A stretch of DNA of 64,000 nucleotides. Source: DAHUYF01 sp963789275 (lineage in GTDB: Bacteria; Pseudomonadota; Alphaproteobacteria; ATCC43930; CGMCC-115725). The notes under the pieces were generated by a model that saw only the letters and a list, made by a program, of their open reading frames with translations, was not told where the DNA came from and did not search any database. The DNA lies in NCBI GenBank assembly GCA_963789275.1, contig CAWBKF010000009.1, positions 62,001 through 126,000 on the forward strand. The letters run 5' to 3'. Within the stretch, counting starts at the first letter, position 1; every line of letters begins with the position of its first letter. Made by a program: the position numbers and the translations under genes. This document shows, in pieces, positions 17,701 to 26,030 of this stretch.

Positions 17701-18115
17701 CATCTACGAGACCACGGTGCTGGGCTTGCTCGGCGATGCCCAGGCGCTGGCCGGCGACCGCGATGCCGGCCTTGCCAGCATCGCCGAGGGCATAGCGTTG
17801 GGCGAGGGGACGCGCCAGCTCTACTGGCTCGCCGAGCTCTACCGCCTGCGGGGGGTGCTGCTGCTGGGACGGAGCGCGGCCGACCGCCCGGCGGCCGAAG
17901 CGGCGCTGCGCCAGGCGCTCGCCATCGCCCGGCGCCAGGAGGCGCCATCCTGGGAGTTGCGCGCCGCCATCGACCTGACGCGGCTGCTGGCCGGCGACAG
18001 CCGTGTCGGCGAGGCGCAAGCGCTGCTCGCGCCGCTCTACCACTGGTTTAAGGAAGGCCGCGAGACGCGTGACCTCCGCGCCGCCGACGCCCTCCTCGCG
18101 GAGCTGCGCCGCTGA
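14777..18115 (+). CDS. SAM-domain/class III cyclase/ATPase/TPR signalling protein
   Basis: The 1112-residue multidomain protein reads in order as follows. A SAM interaction domain covers about residues 1-62. A class III nucleotidyl cyclase domain (about 74-245) has FCDLAGST (metal D83), KFMGDGV (K123, metal D127) and VVGDTPNLAARLQ. An AAA/STAND-like ATPase has Walker A GEAGIGKS (301-308) and a Walker B region LVLFEDAHW near 430. A long helical TPR-type half (about 670-1112) follows. The Lys/Asp pair and intact metal aspartates fit an active adenylate cyclase. Proteins with this layout are frequent in rhizobia and Rhodospirillales, but their signals are mostly unknown. It is monocistronic, in a 288-base gap divergent from the GFA gene, and ends three bases from the next convergent gene. 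Confidence 0.88.
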   Translation: MDSVARWLVTLGLSEYEQRFAENDIDFAVLRDLTEQDLKDLGISLGHRRKLLRAIADLRAAAASAAAPIDRAERRQLTVMFCDLAGSTALSARLDPEDTREVIRAYQQACAAVIRAYDGFIAKFMGDGVIVYFGYPRAHEDDAERAVRAGLDMVAAIGRLETRAGAPLQARVGIATGAVVVGDLVGEGASQEQAVVGDTPNLAARLQDIAEPATVVIAAATRRLIGGLFNLRDLGHHELKGYAAPVPAWAVEGAAASDSRFEAVRAAHLTGFVNRAAETGVLLELQRRAWQGAGQVVLITGEAGIGKSRIAAWLADRLVAEPHTRLRYQCSPYHSNSALYPFISQLEYAAGFKPEDNAEKRLDKLEATLAKGTLQDAAVAPLFASLLSIDTAGRYPSLGLSPGQQRRHILSALLDRFEVLARREPVLVLFEDAHWSDATSLELLRLAVDRIKRLPLLAVITSRPEFAMPWSGQPNVSTLALGRLYPNHARAMIEPVTGGRALPAEVMEQIIAKTDGIPLFVEELTKAVLESGLLVENAEGYSLAGPLPALAIPSTLQDSLRARLDRLDAVRDVAQVGAAIGRSFSHAMVAEVSGLADAPLRAALARLIDAELIYQTGTPPNAIYTFKHALVQDAAYDSLLRAKRQMLHARVVLVIETRFPELVETEYEILAEHCTRADLADKAVDYWFKAGQRSLQRSHMAEAATHFRAALRLLAGRPETPERRQRELNSQTGLAQALIGAMGYGAPDTMEAWRRAHDLAAAVGDARQRFTINYGLWVGQYAQGNLGTIDALAEECLRSAEAEDDRTQLCVAHRMTGIANLVTGDFARARAHCSRAVECYDGAEHRPMAGQLGHDLLSAALCFKGLSLWPLGYPDQARQALDAVLAHAQGLGHAPSVAYTYWHAGILGSLMLGEEAQVGQHAQALVALAAKHGLALWEAWGHAAEGWFNARGGGGGSAVEQMRLALKAVRKTGHRIYETTVLGLLGDAQALAGDRDAGLASIAEGIALGEGTRQLYWLAELYRLRGVLLLGRSAADRPAAEAALRQALAIARRQEAPSWELRAAIDLTRLLAGDSRVGEAQALLAPLYHWFKEGRETRDLRAADALLAELRR

Positions 18116-18117
18116 GG

Positions 18118-18774
18118 CTATCGCGCGAGCGTGAAGGTCACGACGCCGCTGTCATCGTCGACGCTGAACTGCACCGGCACCTGCTGGCCATCGCTCAGCC
18201 AGATCTTGTAGTGGGTCTTGCCGTCGATCTCATACTGGCGGGTGGGCAGCGTCGCGCCGTCGATGGTGAGGTTCTCCGCCTCGCCACCGGTGACGCGTAC
18301 CGGCTCGATCGCGCCGGTATCGACCCGCATCATCGTGTCGGAGCCGAGGAAATTCGCCGACCAGGGATTGGCCGGATGGACGTCCGCCGGCGCGGTAACG
18401 GTGCCGCGCGGCGAGGCGATGACGAAGCCGTCGCCCTGCGCCTCGCCCTGCAGCACCAGCGGCTGGCCGTTCTTGGTGGTGACGCCGTGGAAATAGACCA
18501 GGCGGTTGCCGCGCCAGCGCTCGGTGCGCTGGGCGTCCTCGCGGTGGAGTACGATGCCGAGCAGGCTCACCTTGAAATGCGCCTCGGTCTGCACCGTGAT
18601 GGTGTCGCCGGTCTGCTCGACCGTGTTGCTGTAGGTGCCGATATCGCCGTAGGTCGCGTGCTTTACGCGATAGCGCAGCACATGCGTGCCGGCTGAGACC
18701 GCGGCGCGGTCATCGGCCAGCATCGCCGCGAGCAGGCCGGCAAGGGCGAGGAAGAAGGGTGCGCGCCGGGTCAT
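18118..18774 (-). CDS. Exported DUF6134-like protein
   Basis: The 218-residue protein has a signal peptide (hydrophobic residues 7-20, cleavage about residue 28). The mature part is beta-rich: LRYRVKHATYGDIGTYSNTV near the start, then HREDAQRTERWRGNRL, NPWSANFLG and TRQYEIDGKTHYKIWLSDG. This pattern fits the DUF6134 family of periplasmic proteins, which may bind a hydrophobic ligand like other lipid-binding beta half-barrels; the family has no proven function. The gene starts three bases after the ferritin-like gene ends, so the two are co-transcribed. The assignment to DUF6134 is from memory of the pattern. Confidence 0.6.
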   Translation of the reverse strand: MTRRAPFFLALAGLLAAMLADDRAAVSAGTHVLRYRVKHATYGDIGTYSNTVEQTGDTITVQTEAHFKVSLLGIVLHREDAQRTERWRGNRLVYFHGVTTKNGQPLVLQGEAQGDGFVIASPRGTVTAPADVHPANPWSANFLGSDTMMRVDTGAIEPVRVTGGEAENLTIDGATLPTRQYEIDGKTHYKIWLSDGQQVPVQFSVDDDSGVVTFTLAR

Positions 18775-18777
18775 CGT

Positions 18778-19614
18778 CTACTTCAAGAACATGAGGCGCG
18801 AGGCCGAGGCCACCGCCGGCACCACCAGGCGGCCGAGCGGCGCGCTGAGGCCGAGCGGCTTCAGCAGCATCTTGCTCGCCATCCGGTGCGGGAAATGACG
18901 CACCGCCAGCGGCCGGAGCTGCGCGCGGAACGCCGCGTAATCGCCCTCGCGGAACTCGGCGTGCGGGTTCCAGGCGAGATAGACATGCTTGAAGGCATAG
19001 AAAGCGTCCTCGGCGTCGACCTCGCCGATGCGCGCCCAGAGCGTGCGCGCCACCGCCGTCCGGCTCGGCTGCTCGCGCTCGCGGTAGCGCAGGAAGAAGC
19101 GATAGAAATACTTGTAATGGCGCACCTCGTCGGCGCTGATCGCGGCGGCGATGGTGCGCAGCACCGGCTCCGGGCTCATCTCCGCCAGCGCGCGGTAGAA
19201 CGCCGCCGTGCCGGTCTCGACGACGCAGCGCGCGGCCATTTCCAGCGCTCGCGTCTGGGCGAGCTGGTCGACCGAGCAGAAGCGCAGGAACTCGGCCAGG
19301 AACTCGCGATAGGCGCCGTCCCAGCCGAAATCGGGCCAAGCGGTCTCGACATAGCGCTTCAGCGCCCCGCCATGTTGCAGCTCCTCGCTTTCCCAGGCGT
19401 GCTGCAGCCAGTCCACGACATCGGCGTCGCCCTGGAAGAAATCGGCGAGATTGCGCGTGTAGACATCCGAGGTGATCTCGACGAACGCGGCCGTCGCAAC
19501 GATGTAGAGCAGCAGCGAATTGTCCTTCACCTGGTCGCGGTTGAGCGTGTGATAGGGAATGTCGTCGATCGACCACGGCGCTCCGCCGGGGTATCTCGCC
19601 TCGCTTGCCGCCAT
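18778..19614 (-). CDS. Ferritin-like di-iron protein of unknown substrate
   Basis: The 278-residue soluble protein is an all-helical ferritin-like domain with candidate di-iron ligands in four helices: VEITSDVY (about E46), ESEELQHGG, VVETGTAAFY and ADEVRHYKYF. The spaced E/ExxH/E/DExxH pattern matches the acyl-ACP desaturase/ribonucleotide reductase-like superfamily. The C-terminus (VASASRLMFLK) is hydrophobic. Related proteins are often annotated only as ferritin-like, and some act as oxygenases on lipids or terpenoids. It is 127 bases downstream of the flavoprotein gene on the same strand and coupled to the DUF6134-like gene. An oxidative role in the same pathway is plausible but not shown. 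Confidence 0.65.
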   Translation of the reverse strand: MAASEARYPGGAPWSIDDIPYHTLNRDQVKDNSLLLYIVATAAFVEITSDVYTRNLADFFQGDADVVDWLQHAWESEELQHGGALKRYVETAWPDFGWDGAYREFLAEFLRFCSVDQLAQTRALEMAARCVVETGTAAFYRALAEMSPEPVLRTIAAAISADEVRHYKYFYRFFLRYREREQPSRTAVARTLWARIGEVDAEDAFYAFKHVYLAWNPHAEFREGDYAAFRAQLRPLAVRHFPHRMASKMLLKPLGLSAPLGRLVVPAVASASRLMFLK

Positions 19615-19741
19615 GCCGCTTTCCCTCTTGGACCGTTGAACACTTATTAGTCGCCGGTGTTCCGCTTGACAACCCGTTGCTGCCCGTCGGCCATGTCGGT
19701 GACGCTGGCGAGGATTGCAAGGGGCTGGCGAGTGCGCCGCC

Positions 19742-20917
19742 TCAGAACGGCGGCTCGGCCGGCAGGCCCAGCCGCAGTTTGCCGAAGGGCAGGGCGCCGA
19801 TCTCCCATTTCAGGAAAAGATGCGCCGCCGCCGCATGCGCGTCCCGGAAGATCAACTGCAGCGCTGCGCCATCGTAGATCGCATGCGCGCCGCACAGCGC
19901 ATAGAGCCGGTCGATCGCCTGGCGGGCGAGTTTCACCGCGAAGGCGATGTCGCGGCGTGCCGTGAGCAGGCGCTCCGGCGTCACCGTCCCGCCGGCGGCA
20001 ACCAGGCTGGTATTGCCGGTGGCGATGGTGCGCGCCAGCAGCAGCGCCGTATCCGCTTCCGCCGCGGCCTCGGCGAGCGCGAGCTGGACGATCTCGGAGT
20101 CGGCGGCGCGCTTTCCGCCGGTGCCGGCGCGCCTTCCGGTATAGTCGGCGAATTCGTCGACGGCGCGCTGTGCCAAGCCGAGCAGCACGGCCACCAGCGT
20201 CAGCGAGGCGATGAAGCTGCGCGGCATGCGGCAGAGCGTCATGCCGGGATGGACGTCGCGCCCCGGGGCGCGTCCGGTGGCGAGATCCTCGTGAAGCAGC
20301 ATTCGATGCGCCGGCACCAGCACGCCCTCGGCGACCAGTGTCTTGCTCCCGGTGGCGGCGAGTCCGAGCACGTGCCAGTCGTCATCGATCGCGAGCTCGC
20401 CCATCGGCACGAGGCAGTCATAAACGGCGCGCCTGCCGTCGGGGTCGCCGACCAGCGCCCCCAGGACCGCCCATTGCGCATGGTCGCAGCCGCTGGCGAA
20501 CGGCCAGCGCCCGGTGAGCCGGACGCCGCCGGCGACGCGCTCGCCCGTACCGGTCGGCACCAGGCTGGCGCAGGACATCGCGGTCGGATCCGCGCCCCAG
20601 ACCTCGCGCTGCGCCTCGGCGGGATAGCTCGCCAGCACCCAGGAATGCTCGGTGAGCACGCCATAGACCCAGGCACTGGATGCGCAACCCTGCGTCAGCG
20701 TCCGGATGATGTCGATGAATTCGGCGTAGTCGCGCTCGAGGCCGCCGAGCGACGCCGGCTGCAGTAGCCGCAGCAGGCCCGAGCGCTTGAGGGCGGCGAT
20801 GGTCTCGTCCGGCACCTGCCGCGCTGCCGCGGCCGCCGCTGCACCCGCGCGCAGTGCCGGCACCAGCGCGCGCGCCCGCTCGACGAGAGCCGCCGGGTCC
20901 TCCCGCGAAGCCCGCAT
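19742..20917 (-). CDS. Acyl-CoA dehydrogenase-fold flavoprotein, likely group D monooxygenase oxygenase component
   Basis: The 391-residue protein has the acyl-CoA dehydrogenase fold: an N-terminal helical domain (PDETIAALKRSGLLRLLQP), a middle beta domain (LTGRWPFASGCDHAQWAVL) and a C-terminal four-helix domain. SGCDHAQW and VLGLAATGSKTLV match HpaH/HsaA-like oxygenases, which hydroxylate phenols or similar rings with FMNH2 or FADH2 from a separate reductase. A base glutamate typical of true acyl-CoA dehydrogenases is not apparent. It begins four bases after the cupin gene ends. No flavin reductase gene is next to it. The DszC/SfnB branch of the same fold (sulfur or amine oxidation) is the main alternative. 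Confidence 0.72.
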   Translation of the reverse strand: MRASREDPAALVERARALVPALRAGAAAAAAARQVPDETIAALKRSGLLRLLQPASLGGLERDYAEFIDIIRTLTQGCASSAWVYGVLTEHSWVLASYPAEAQREVWGADPTAMSCASLVPTGTGERVAGGVRLTGRWPFASGCDHAQWAVLGALVGDPDGRRAVYDCLVPMGELAIDDDWHVLGLAATGSKTLVAEGVLVPAHRMLLHEDLATGRAPGRDVHPGMTLCRMPRSFIASLTLVAVLLGLAQRAVDEFADYTGRRAGTGGKRAADSEIVQLALAEAAAEADTALLLARTIATGNTSLVAAGGTVTPERLLTARRDIAFAVKLARQAIDRLYALCGAHAIYDGAALQLIFRDAHAAAAHLFLKWEIGALPFGKLRLGLPAEPPF

Positions 20918-20921
20918 GCGG

Positions 20922-21272
20922 CTACTCTACCGGCACGAAGATCGAGTGGCGCACCAAGCCGTTGACCGCCTGCGAGAGATGTCCCTTGCCGCTAGTATCC
21001 TCGACCAGGATGACCTCGCCCGCGCCGATGATGCGGCTTTCGCCGTCGCTGGCGGTGATCCGCACCCCGGCATCGAGGTTGATGATGTATTGCCGGCGCG
21101 GCGCGGGGTGCCAGTCGAGGTCGTAATCACCAGCGGTCTCGCGGAAGATGATCCCGGCGGCGGGGAGCGGCCGGGAAAGCTTGCCGCCGGGGCGCTCCTC
21201 CACCCAGTCGATCTCGATGTCGCGGAAATGCGTCTCGCCCTCCGCGTCGACATAGAGATTGTGAATGTGCAT
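20922..21272 (-). CDS. Small cupin-domain protein
   Basis: The 116-residue single cupin barrel begins MHIHNLYVDAEGETHFRDIE and includes YDLDWHPAPRRQYIINLD and ASDGESRIIGAGEVILVED. The first motif keeps a histidine (WHPAPRRQY) but lacks the full HxH(x)nE set, so metal binding is uncertain. Small cupins of this form are usually accessory or substrate-binding proteins, less often isomerases. It sits 49 bases downstream of the alcohol dehydrogenase and four bases before the flavoprotein gene, so it belongs to that run. The promoter must be shared and lie upstream. Confidence 0.7.
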   Translation of the reverse strand: MHIHNLYVDAEGETHFRDIEIDWVEERPGGKLSRPLPAAGIIFRETAGDYDLDWHPAPRRQYIINLDAGVRITASDGESRIIGAGEVILVEDTSGKGHLSQAVNGLVRHSIFVPVE

Positions 21273-21321
21273 GAGCGCGCCTCCCCCGGGGTGAATGGTT
21301 GGGCGCTACTCTAGCCCGGCG

Positions 21322-22419
21322 TCAGTCGAAGGTCAGCACGGTACGCGCCACCTCGCCTGCCTTCATCGCGCGGAAGGCCTCGTTGATGTCGTCGAGGCGC
21401 CCGCGCTTGGTCACCATCTCATCGAGCTGCAGCCGGCCCTGGCGATAGAAGTCGAGATAAAGCGGGATATCGGTGCGGAAGCGGTTCGAGCCCATCCGCG
21501 AGGTCTGCACCCGGCATTCCGGTCGGATCGCCATCCACGGGAACTCGATCATCGCGTCCGGCGGCAGCACGCCGACGATGGTGGCGGTGCCGCGGATGGC
21601 CAGGCTCTCGATCGCCTGGCGCACCAGCTTTGCCACGCCGACCGCCTCGAAGGCGTGATCGACGCCGGCGCCGCCGGTGAGCGCGCGGACCGCCTTGACC
21701 GGATCGTCTGCGGCGGCGTTCACGACATGCGTCGCGCCGACGCGCCGTGCCATCTCCAGCTTGGCGGGGAAGACGTCGACGCCGATGATCTGCCGCGCGC
21801 CGCCGATGCGCGCGCCCTGGATGATGGAGAGCCCGACGCCGCCGCAGCCGAACACCGCCACCGTCTGTCCCGCCTGGAGACCCGAGCTGCGCAGCGCCGC
21901 GCCGACGCCGGTGAGCACGCCGCAGCCGACCAGCGCCGCCCGGTCGAGCGGCAGGTCGGGATCGATCCGCACCAGCGAGTTCTCGTGCAGCAGCATCCAC
22001 TCGGCATAGCTCGAGATGCCAAGGAACTGGCGGAACGGCGCACCCCGCTGCGAGAGGCGCGGCGGTCCGCTGTCCCCGCGCGTGACGATGCCGCCGGTGC
22101 AGAGATTGGGATGGCCGGAGAGGCATTGGGCGCAGCTGCCGCAGAAGCCCGAGAGGCAGGCGACGACGTGATCGCCCGGTTGCACGCTGGTCACCTCGGC
22201 GCCGACCGCCTCGACGATCCCCGCGCCCTCATGGCCGAGCACGATCGGCCGGTCGAGGGCGAAGCGCCCGAGCCCGTCGACGACATGGAGATCGCTGTGG
22301 CAGACCCCCGTCGCCACCGTGCGCACCAGCACTTCGTGGCCCCAGGGCTTGTCGATCTCCACCGCCTCGATAGTGAGCGGCTCATGCACCTTGCGAAAGA
22401 CCGCGGCCTGCATCTCCAT
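21322..22419 (-). CDS. Zinc-binding alcohol dehydrogenase (MDR superfamily)
   Basis: The 365-residue medium-chain dehydrogenase has the catalytic zinc cysteine and neighbours in ATGVCHSDLHVVDG, then GHEGAGIV. The structural zinc loop is CGSCAQCLSGHPNLC (four cysteines), and the NAD-binding VFGCGGVGLSIIQG follows. The layout and length fit the class III/AdhD-type NAD-dependent alcohol dehydrogenases. The ATG at 22419 is preferred because GAGGAAAT lies ten bases before it. Only 11 bases separate it from the end of the molybdenum hydroxylase gene. It probably oxidises an alcohol intermediate made or used by its operon partners; the compound cannot be read from sequence. Confidence 0.88.
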   Translation of the reverse strand: MEMQAAVFRKVHEPLTIEAVEIDKPWGHEVLVRTVATGVCHSDLHVVDGLGRFALDRPIVLGHEGAGIVEAVGAEVTSVQPGDHVVACLSGFCGSCAQCLSGHPNLCTGGIVTRGDSGPPRLSQRGAPFRQFLGISSYAEWMLLHENSLVRIDPDLPLDRAALVGCGVLTGVGAALRSSGLQAGQTVAVFGCGGVGLSIIQGARIGGARQIIGVDVFPAKLEMARRVGATHVVNAAADDPVKAVRALTGGAGVDHAFEAVGVAKLVRQAIESLAIRGTATIVGVLPPDAMIEFPWMAIRPECRVQTSRMGSNRFRTDIPLYLDFYRQGRLQLDEMVTKRGRLDDINEAFRAMKAGEVARTVLTFD

Positions 22420-22430
22420 GGGGAATTTCC

Positions 22431-24798
22431 TCAGGCGTGCTGTTGCTGCCTGGCCAAAGCGCGCCACACCCGCTCGGGCGTTGCCGGCATGTCGAGATCG
22501 GCGATGCCCAGCGGCGCCAGCGCGTCCGCCACCGCGTTCATGATCGCCGGCGGCGCGCCGATGGTGCCGGCCTCGCCGCAGCCTTTGACGCCCAAGGGAT
22601 TATGCGCGCAGAGCGTGGTGTTGGTCTCGAGCCGGAACGAGATGAGATTGTCGGCGCGCGGCATGCAGTAATCCATGAACGAGCCGGTCTGTGAGCTGGC
22701 CGGTCGCGGGATCGTAGACCGTGTTTTCATAGAGCGCCTGGCCGATGCCCTGGACCAGCGCGCCATGCACCTGGCCTTCGACGACCATCGGGTTGATGAT
22801 CCGGCCGAAATCGTCGGCGCCGGTGAAATTCACCAGCTCCACCACGCCGGTCTCGCGGTCGATCTCGATTTCCGCGACATAGGCGCCGGCGGGATAAGTG
22901 AAGTTGCTGGGATCGTAGAAGGCCGTCTCGTCGAGGCCGGGCTCAAGCGTCTCGATAGGATAATTATGCGGCACATAGGCGGTGAAGGCCACCTGGGCGA
23001 ACGGCACGGCCCGGTCGGTGCCGGCCACCGCGAAGCTGCCATTGGCGAACTCGATATCCTCCTCGGCAGCTTCGAGCAGATGGGCGGCGATCTTCTTCCC
23101 CTTGGCGACGATCTTGTCCATCGCCTTGACCAGCGCGGTGCCGCCTACTGCAAGCGAGCGCGACGCATAGGTGCCCATGCCGAATGGGATCCTGCCGGTG
23201 TCGCCGTGAACGATCTCGACTTGATCGAGGGCGAGGCCGAGCCGCTCCGACACCAGCTGAGCGAAAGTGGTCTCGTGCCCCTGGCCGTGGCTGTGCGCGC
23301 CGGTGAAGACGGTGACGCTGCCGGTCGGATGCGCGCGCACCTCGGCCGTCTCATAGAAGCCGGCGCGCGCGCCGAGCTGGCCCGCCATCACCGAGGGCGC
23401 CATGGCGCAGGCCTCGATATAGGTGGCGATGCCGATGCCGCGCAGCTTGCCGCGCTTGGCCGCTTCCTGCCGGCGCTGCTCGAAGCCGGCATAGTCGGCG
23501 GCCGCCACCGCCATGTCGAGCGTCTTGAAATAGTCGCCGCTGTCATACGTGAGCGCCACCGGCGTGGTATAGGGAAAGGCGTCGTTGGCGACGAAATTGC
23601 GCCGGCGCAGCTCCGCCGGATCGATCTTCATCTCGCGCGCGGCGCGATCGACCAGCCGCTCCACGACATAGCAGGCCTCCGGCCGTCCCGCGCCGCGATA
23701 GGCGTCGACCGGCGCGGTGTTGGTGAAGACGCCCTTGACCTGGACGTGGATCGCCGGCGTCGCGTAGTTGCCGGCAAGCAGGGTGCCATAGCACCAGGTC
23801 GGGATCGCCGGTGCGAAGGTGCCGAGATAAGCGCCGAGATTGGCCAGCGTGGCGACGCGCATGGCGAGGAATGTGCCGTCGCGGTCGAGCGCCAGCTCGG
23901 CCGTGGTGAGATGGTCGCGCGCCTGGTTGTCGGTGAGGAAGATCTCGCTGCGCTCGGCCGTCCATTTGACCGGCCTGCCGAGCTCTTTGGCGAGCCACAG
24001 GACCAGCGCCTGCTCGGCATAGATCGAGCCCTTGGTGCCGAAGCCGCCGCCGACATCGGGCGCCACCACCCGCAGCTTGTGCTCGGGGAGCTGCAGCACG
24101 AAAGCGGCGATGAGCAGGCGATGCGCGTGCGGCGCCTGGCTTGTGGTGTAGAGCGTATAGTCGCCGCCGGCGCGGTCGTACTCGCCGGTCGCCGCGCGCG
24201 GCTCCATCGGGTTGGACACCAGCCGGTTGTTGACGAGCTCGAGGCGCGTTATGTGATGCGCGCGGGCAAAGGCGGCATCGACCGCCGCGGCGTCGCCGAG
24301 ATGCCAGTCGAAGCAGAGATTGCCGGGCGCGGTATCGAAGAGCAGCGGCCGGCCCGGCTTGATCGCCTCGTCTGAGCCCACCACCGCCGGCAATTCGTGG
24401 TAGTCGACCGCGATGAGCTCGGCCGCGTCCTTGGCCTGCTCGCGCGTCTCGGCGACGACCACTGCCACGGGGTCGCCGACATGGCGCACCTTGCCCTGCG
24501 CCAGCAGCGGGTGCGGCGGCTCGACCATCGGCGCGCCATTATGCGAGGTGACGAGCCAGCCGCAGGGCAGGCCGCCAAGCTGCAGCTCGGCGCCGGTGAA
24601 GATGGCGGCGACGCCCGGCGCCGTTTTGGCCCGGGCGGCATCGATGGCGCGGATTTCGGCATGGGCGTGCGGGCTGCGCAGGAGATAGGCGTGGAGCTGG
24701 CCGGGCCGGTTGATGTCGTCGGTGTAAGTGCCCTTGCCGGTGAGGAAGCGAAAATCCTCCTTGCGTCGCACCGCGGCGCCGATGCCGAATTCGCCCAT
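22431..24798 (-). pseudogene. Xanthine/CO dehydrogenase-family molybdenum hydroxylase large subunit, one frameshift
   Basis: The gene encodes about 788 residues of a molybdopterin-binding large subunit. It starts at MGEFGIGAAVRRKEDFRFLTG and includes GGGFGTKG, the active-site loop DAYRGAGRPEA, GQGHETTFAQL and GVKGCGEAGTIGAPPA near the end. The AYRGAGR loop, without the AYxCSFR of form I, excludes a true CO dehydrogenase and points to a form II hydroxylase of unknown substrate. The frame breaks near 22685: YDPATGQL is followed in another frame by TGSFMDYCMPRAD, so one base is extra. All motifs on both sides are intact. The [2Fe-2S] and FAD subunits normally needed are not nearby. It heads the run with alcohol dehydrogenase, cupin and flavoprotein. 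Confidence 0.85.
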
Positions 24799-25079
24799 GG
24801 GCCAGCCTCCGGTCGATCCCTCTTGGCGAGCTCGCCTGCTGGACCACCGGAGCCATCGCGCCCCGCCCGATCCACCGGGAGCCTTGCCCGAAAACTGTAC
24901 ACCTCCCGGTACGCGGGCGGCACGCGATTTGTGCGCTGCCGGCATTTCGGCTTACCGTAGCTGATAGGGATAACTCGGAGGGGGGTTGCCTTTGGGTCCG
25001 GGCGTTGCCGATCCAACCACCTGGCCTGCGGAATTAAGAGTGGCGATGGTCGCGCTCGCCAGGCCGTTGCAGGGGCGCC

Positions 25080-25232
25080 AAGCAACTCGGCATGCCCGAG
25101 AACTCGGTACGTCGGCTGCTCGACCTGCGTCACAGTTCACACCTGTGGATCATCGATGAAGCCTTGGCAAAGATGAACGCTGAGTTGCCCACCGACTTGC
25201 CGAAAGCGCGGGCGCGCGGGAAGGCGGCATAG
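25080..25232 (+). pseudogene. HicB-type antitoxin C-terminal remnant
   Basis: Fifty codons before a TAG stop read KQLGMPENSVRRLLDLRHSS followed by HLWIIDEALAKMNAEL. This is the ribbon-helix-helix or HTH tail of HicB-family antitoxins, where a degenerate helix-turn-helix is followed by RLLDLRH and a helix ending near AALxKRL. No start codon, HicB N-terminal domain or HicA toxin is found upstream in the same frame. It is therefore a relic of a toxin-antitoxin module. The gap from 24799 to 25079 before it holds no gene that I can support and may be the rest of the decayed module. Confidence 0.55.
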
Positions 25233-25243
25233 CGCCATCACCG

Positions 25244-26030
25244 CTAGGCCGGCGCTTCGTCCTTCTGCCGCAGCGCGTAGAGCAATATGCCGGCGCTGAC
25301 GGAGACGTTGAGCGATTGGATCTGGCCCGCGCCCGCGATGGTGACGATCTCGTCGCAGGCCGCGAGCGTCGCGTGCGGCAGGCCCGTCTCCTCATTGCCC
25401 AGCACCAGCGCCGCCGGAAGCGCCGCCGGCGCCAGCGCCGCGAGCGGCGTGCCGCGCTCGAGGGCGGTGCCGAGCACGCGATAGCTGCCGGCCAGCCGGC
25501 GCAGCGCCGCGCCGACATTCGTCGCGCGATAGACGGCGAGGTGCTCGAGCCCGCCCTCGGCGACGCGGTAGCTCGCATCCGACGGCAGCGCCTGCGCCGG
25601 ATGATCGGAGAGCACCAGGCGCTTCACGCCGAAGAACGCCGCGCTGCGCGCGATGGCGCCGAGATTATGCGGGTTGCCGACGCCGTCGAGCACAAGCAGT
25701 GGCAGGCCGTCCCGCGCCCAGAGCGCCGCTTCGGCGAGGATCGAGCGGCAGCACCAGCCGCGGCTCCGCCACCGCCACCACGCCGCCATGCAGCACGCTG
25801 CCGGCGACGCGCGCGAGCTCGTCTTCCGGCACCAGCCGGTAGGGCTTGCGCGCCCGCGCCAGCGCTGCGCAGAACGCGCCTACCGTGCCTCTCATCCGCT
25901 CGTCGAAGAACAGGCGCTCGACCCGCTCCGGCGCCGTGGCGAAGAGCGCCGCCACTGCCGGCAGCCCGGCGATGCGCAGCAGCGTCCGCGTGTCCTTGCG
26001 CGCGCCCCGCTTCGGCGGCTTGCGTTTCAT
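25244..26030 (-). pseudogene. rlmB: 23S rRNA/tRNA 2'-O-methyltransferase of the TrmH/RlmB (SpoU) family, one frameshift
   Basis: The enzyme transfers a methyl group from SAM to a ribose 2'-OH of rRNA. The first part (MKRKPPKRGARKDTRT, then ERVERLFFDERM) is the substrate-binding domain. The second carries the three SpoU motifs: NPHNLGAIARSAAFFG, LVLGNEETGLP and IQSLNVSVSAGILLY. The last forms the knotted SAM site. The frame changes near 25740 between LVLPLDP and ILAEAALWARDG. Apart from that, the protein is complete at about 260 residues. RlmB (G2251) is a guess within the family; TrmH-like tRNA targets are possible. The ATG overlaps the purD stop (ATGA). A sequencing error is the likely cause of the break. 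Confidence 0.8.

Noticed and set aside
15446..18043. Long open frame of about 865 codons antisense to the cyclase gene
   Set aside because: It is arginine/alanine/glutamine-rich nonsense with no family motif and lies exactly opposite a clear multidomain gene. Such antisense frames are common in very GC-rich DNA.
22431..24798. Carbon monoxide dehydrogenase large subunit
   Set aside because: The active-site loop is AYRGAGR, not the AYxCSFR of form I CoxL, and no coxM/coxS partners are present. CO oxidation is not supported.
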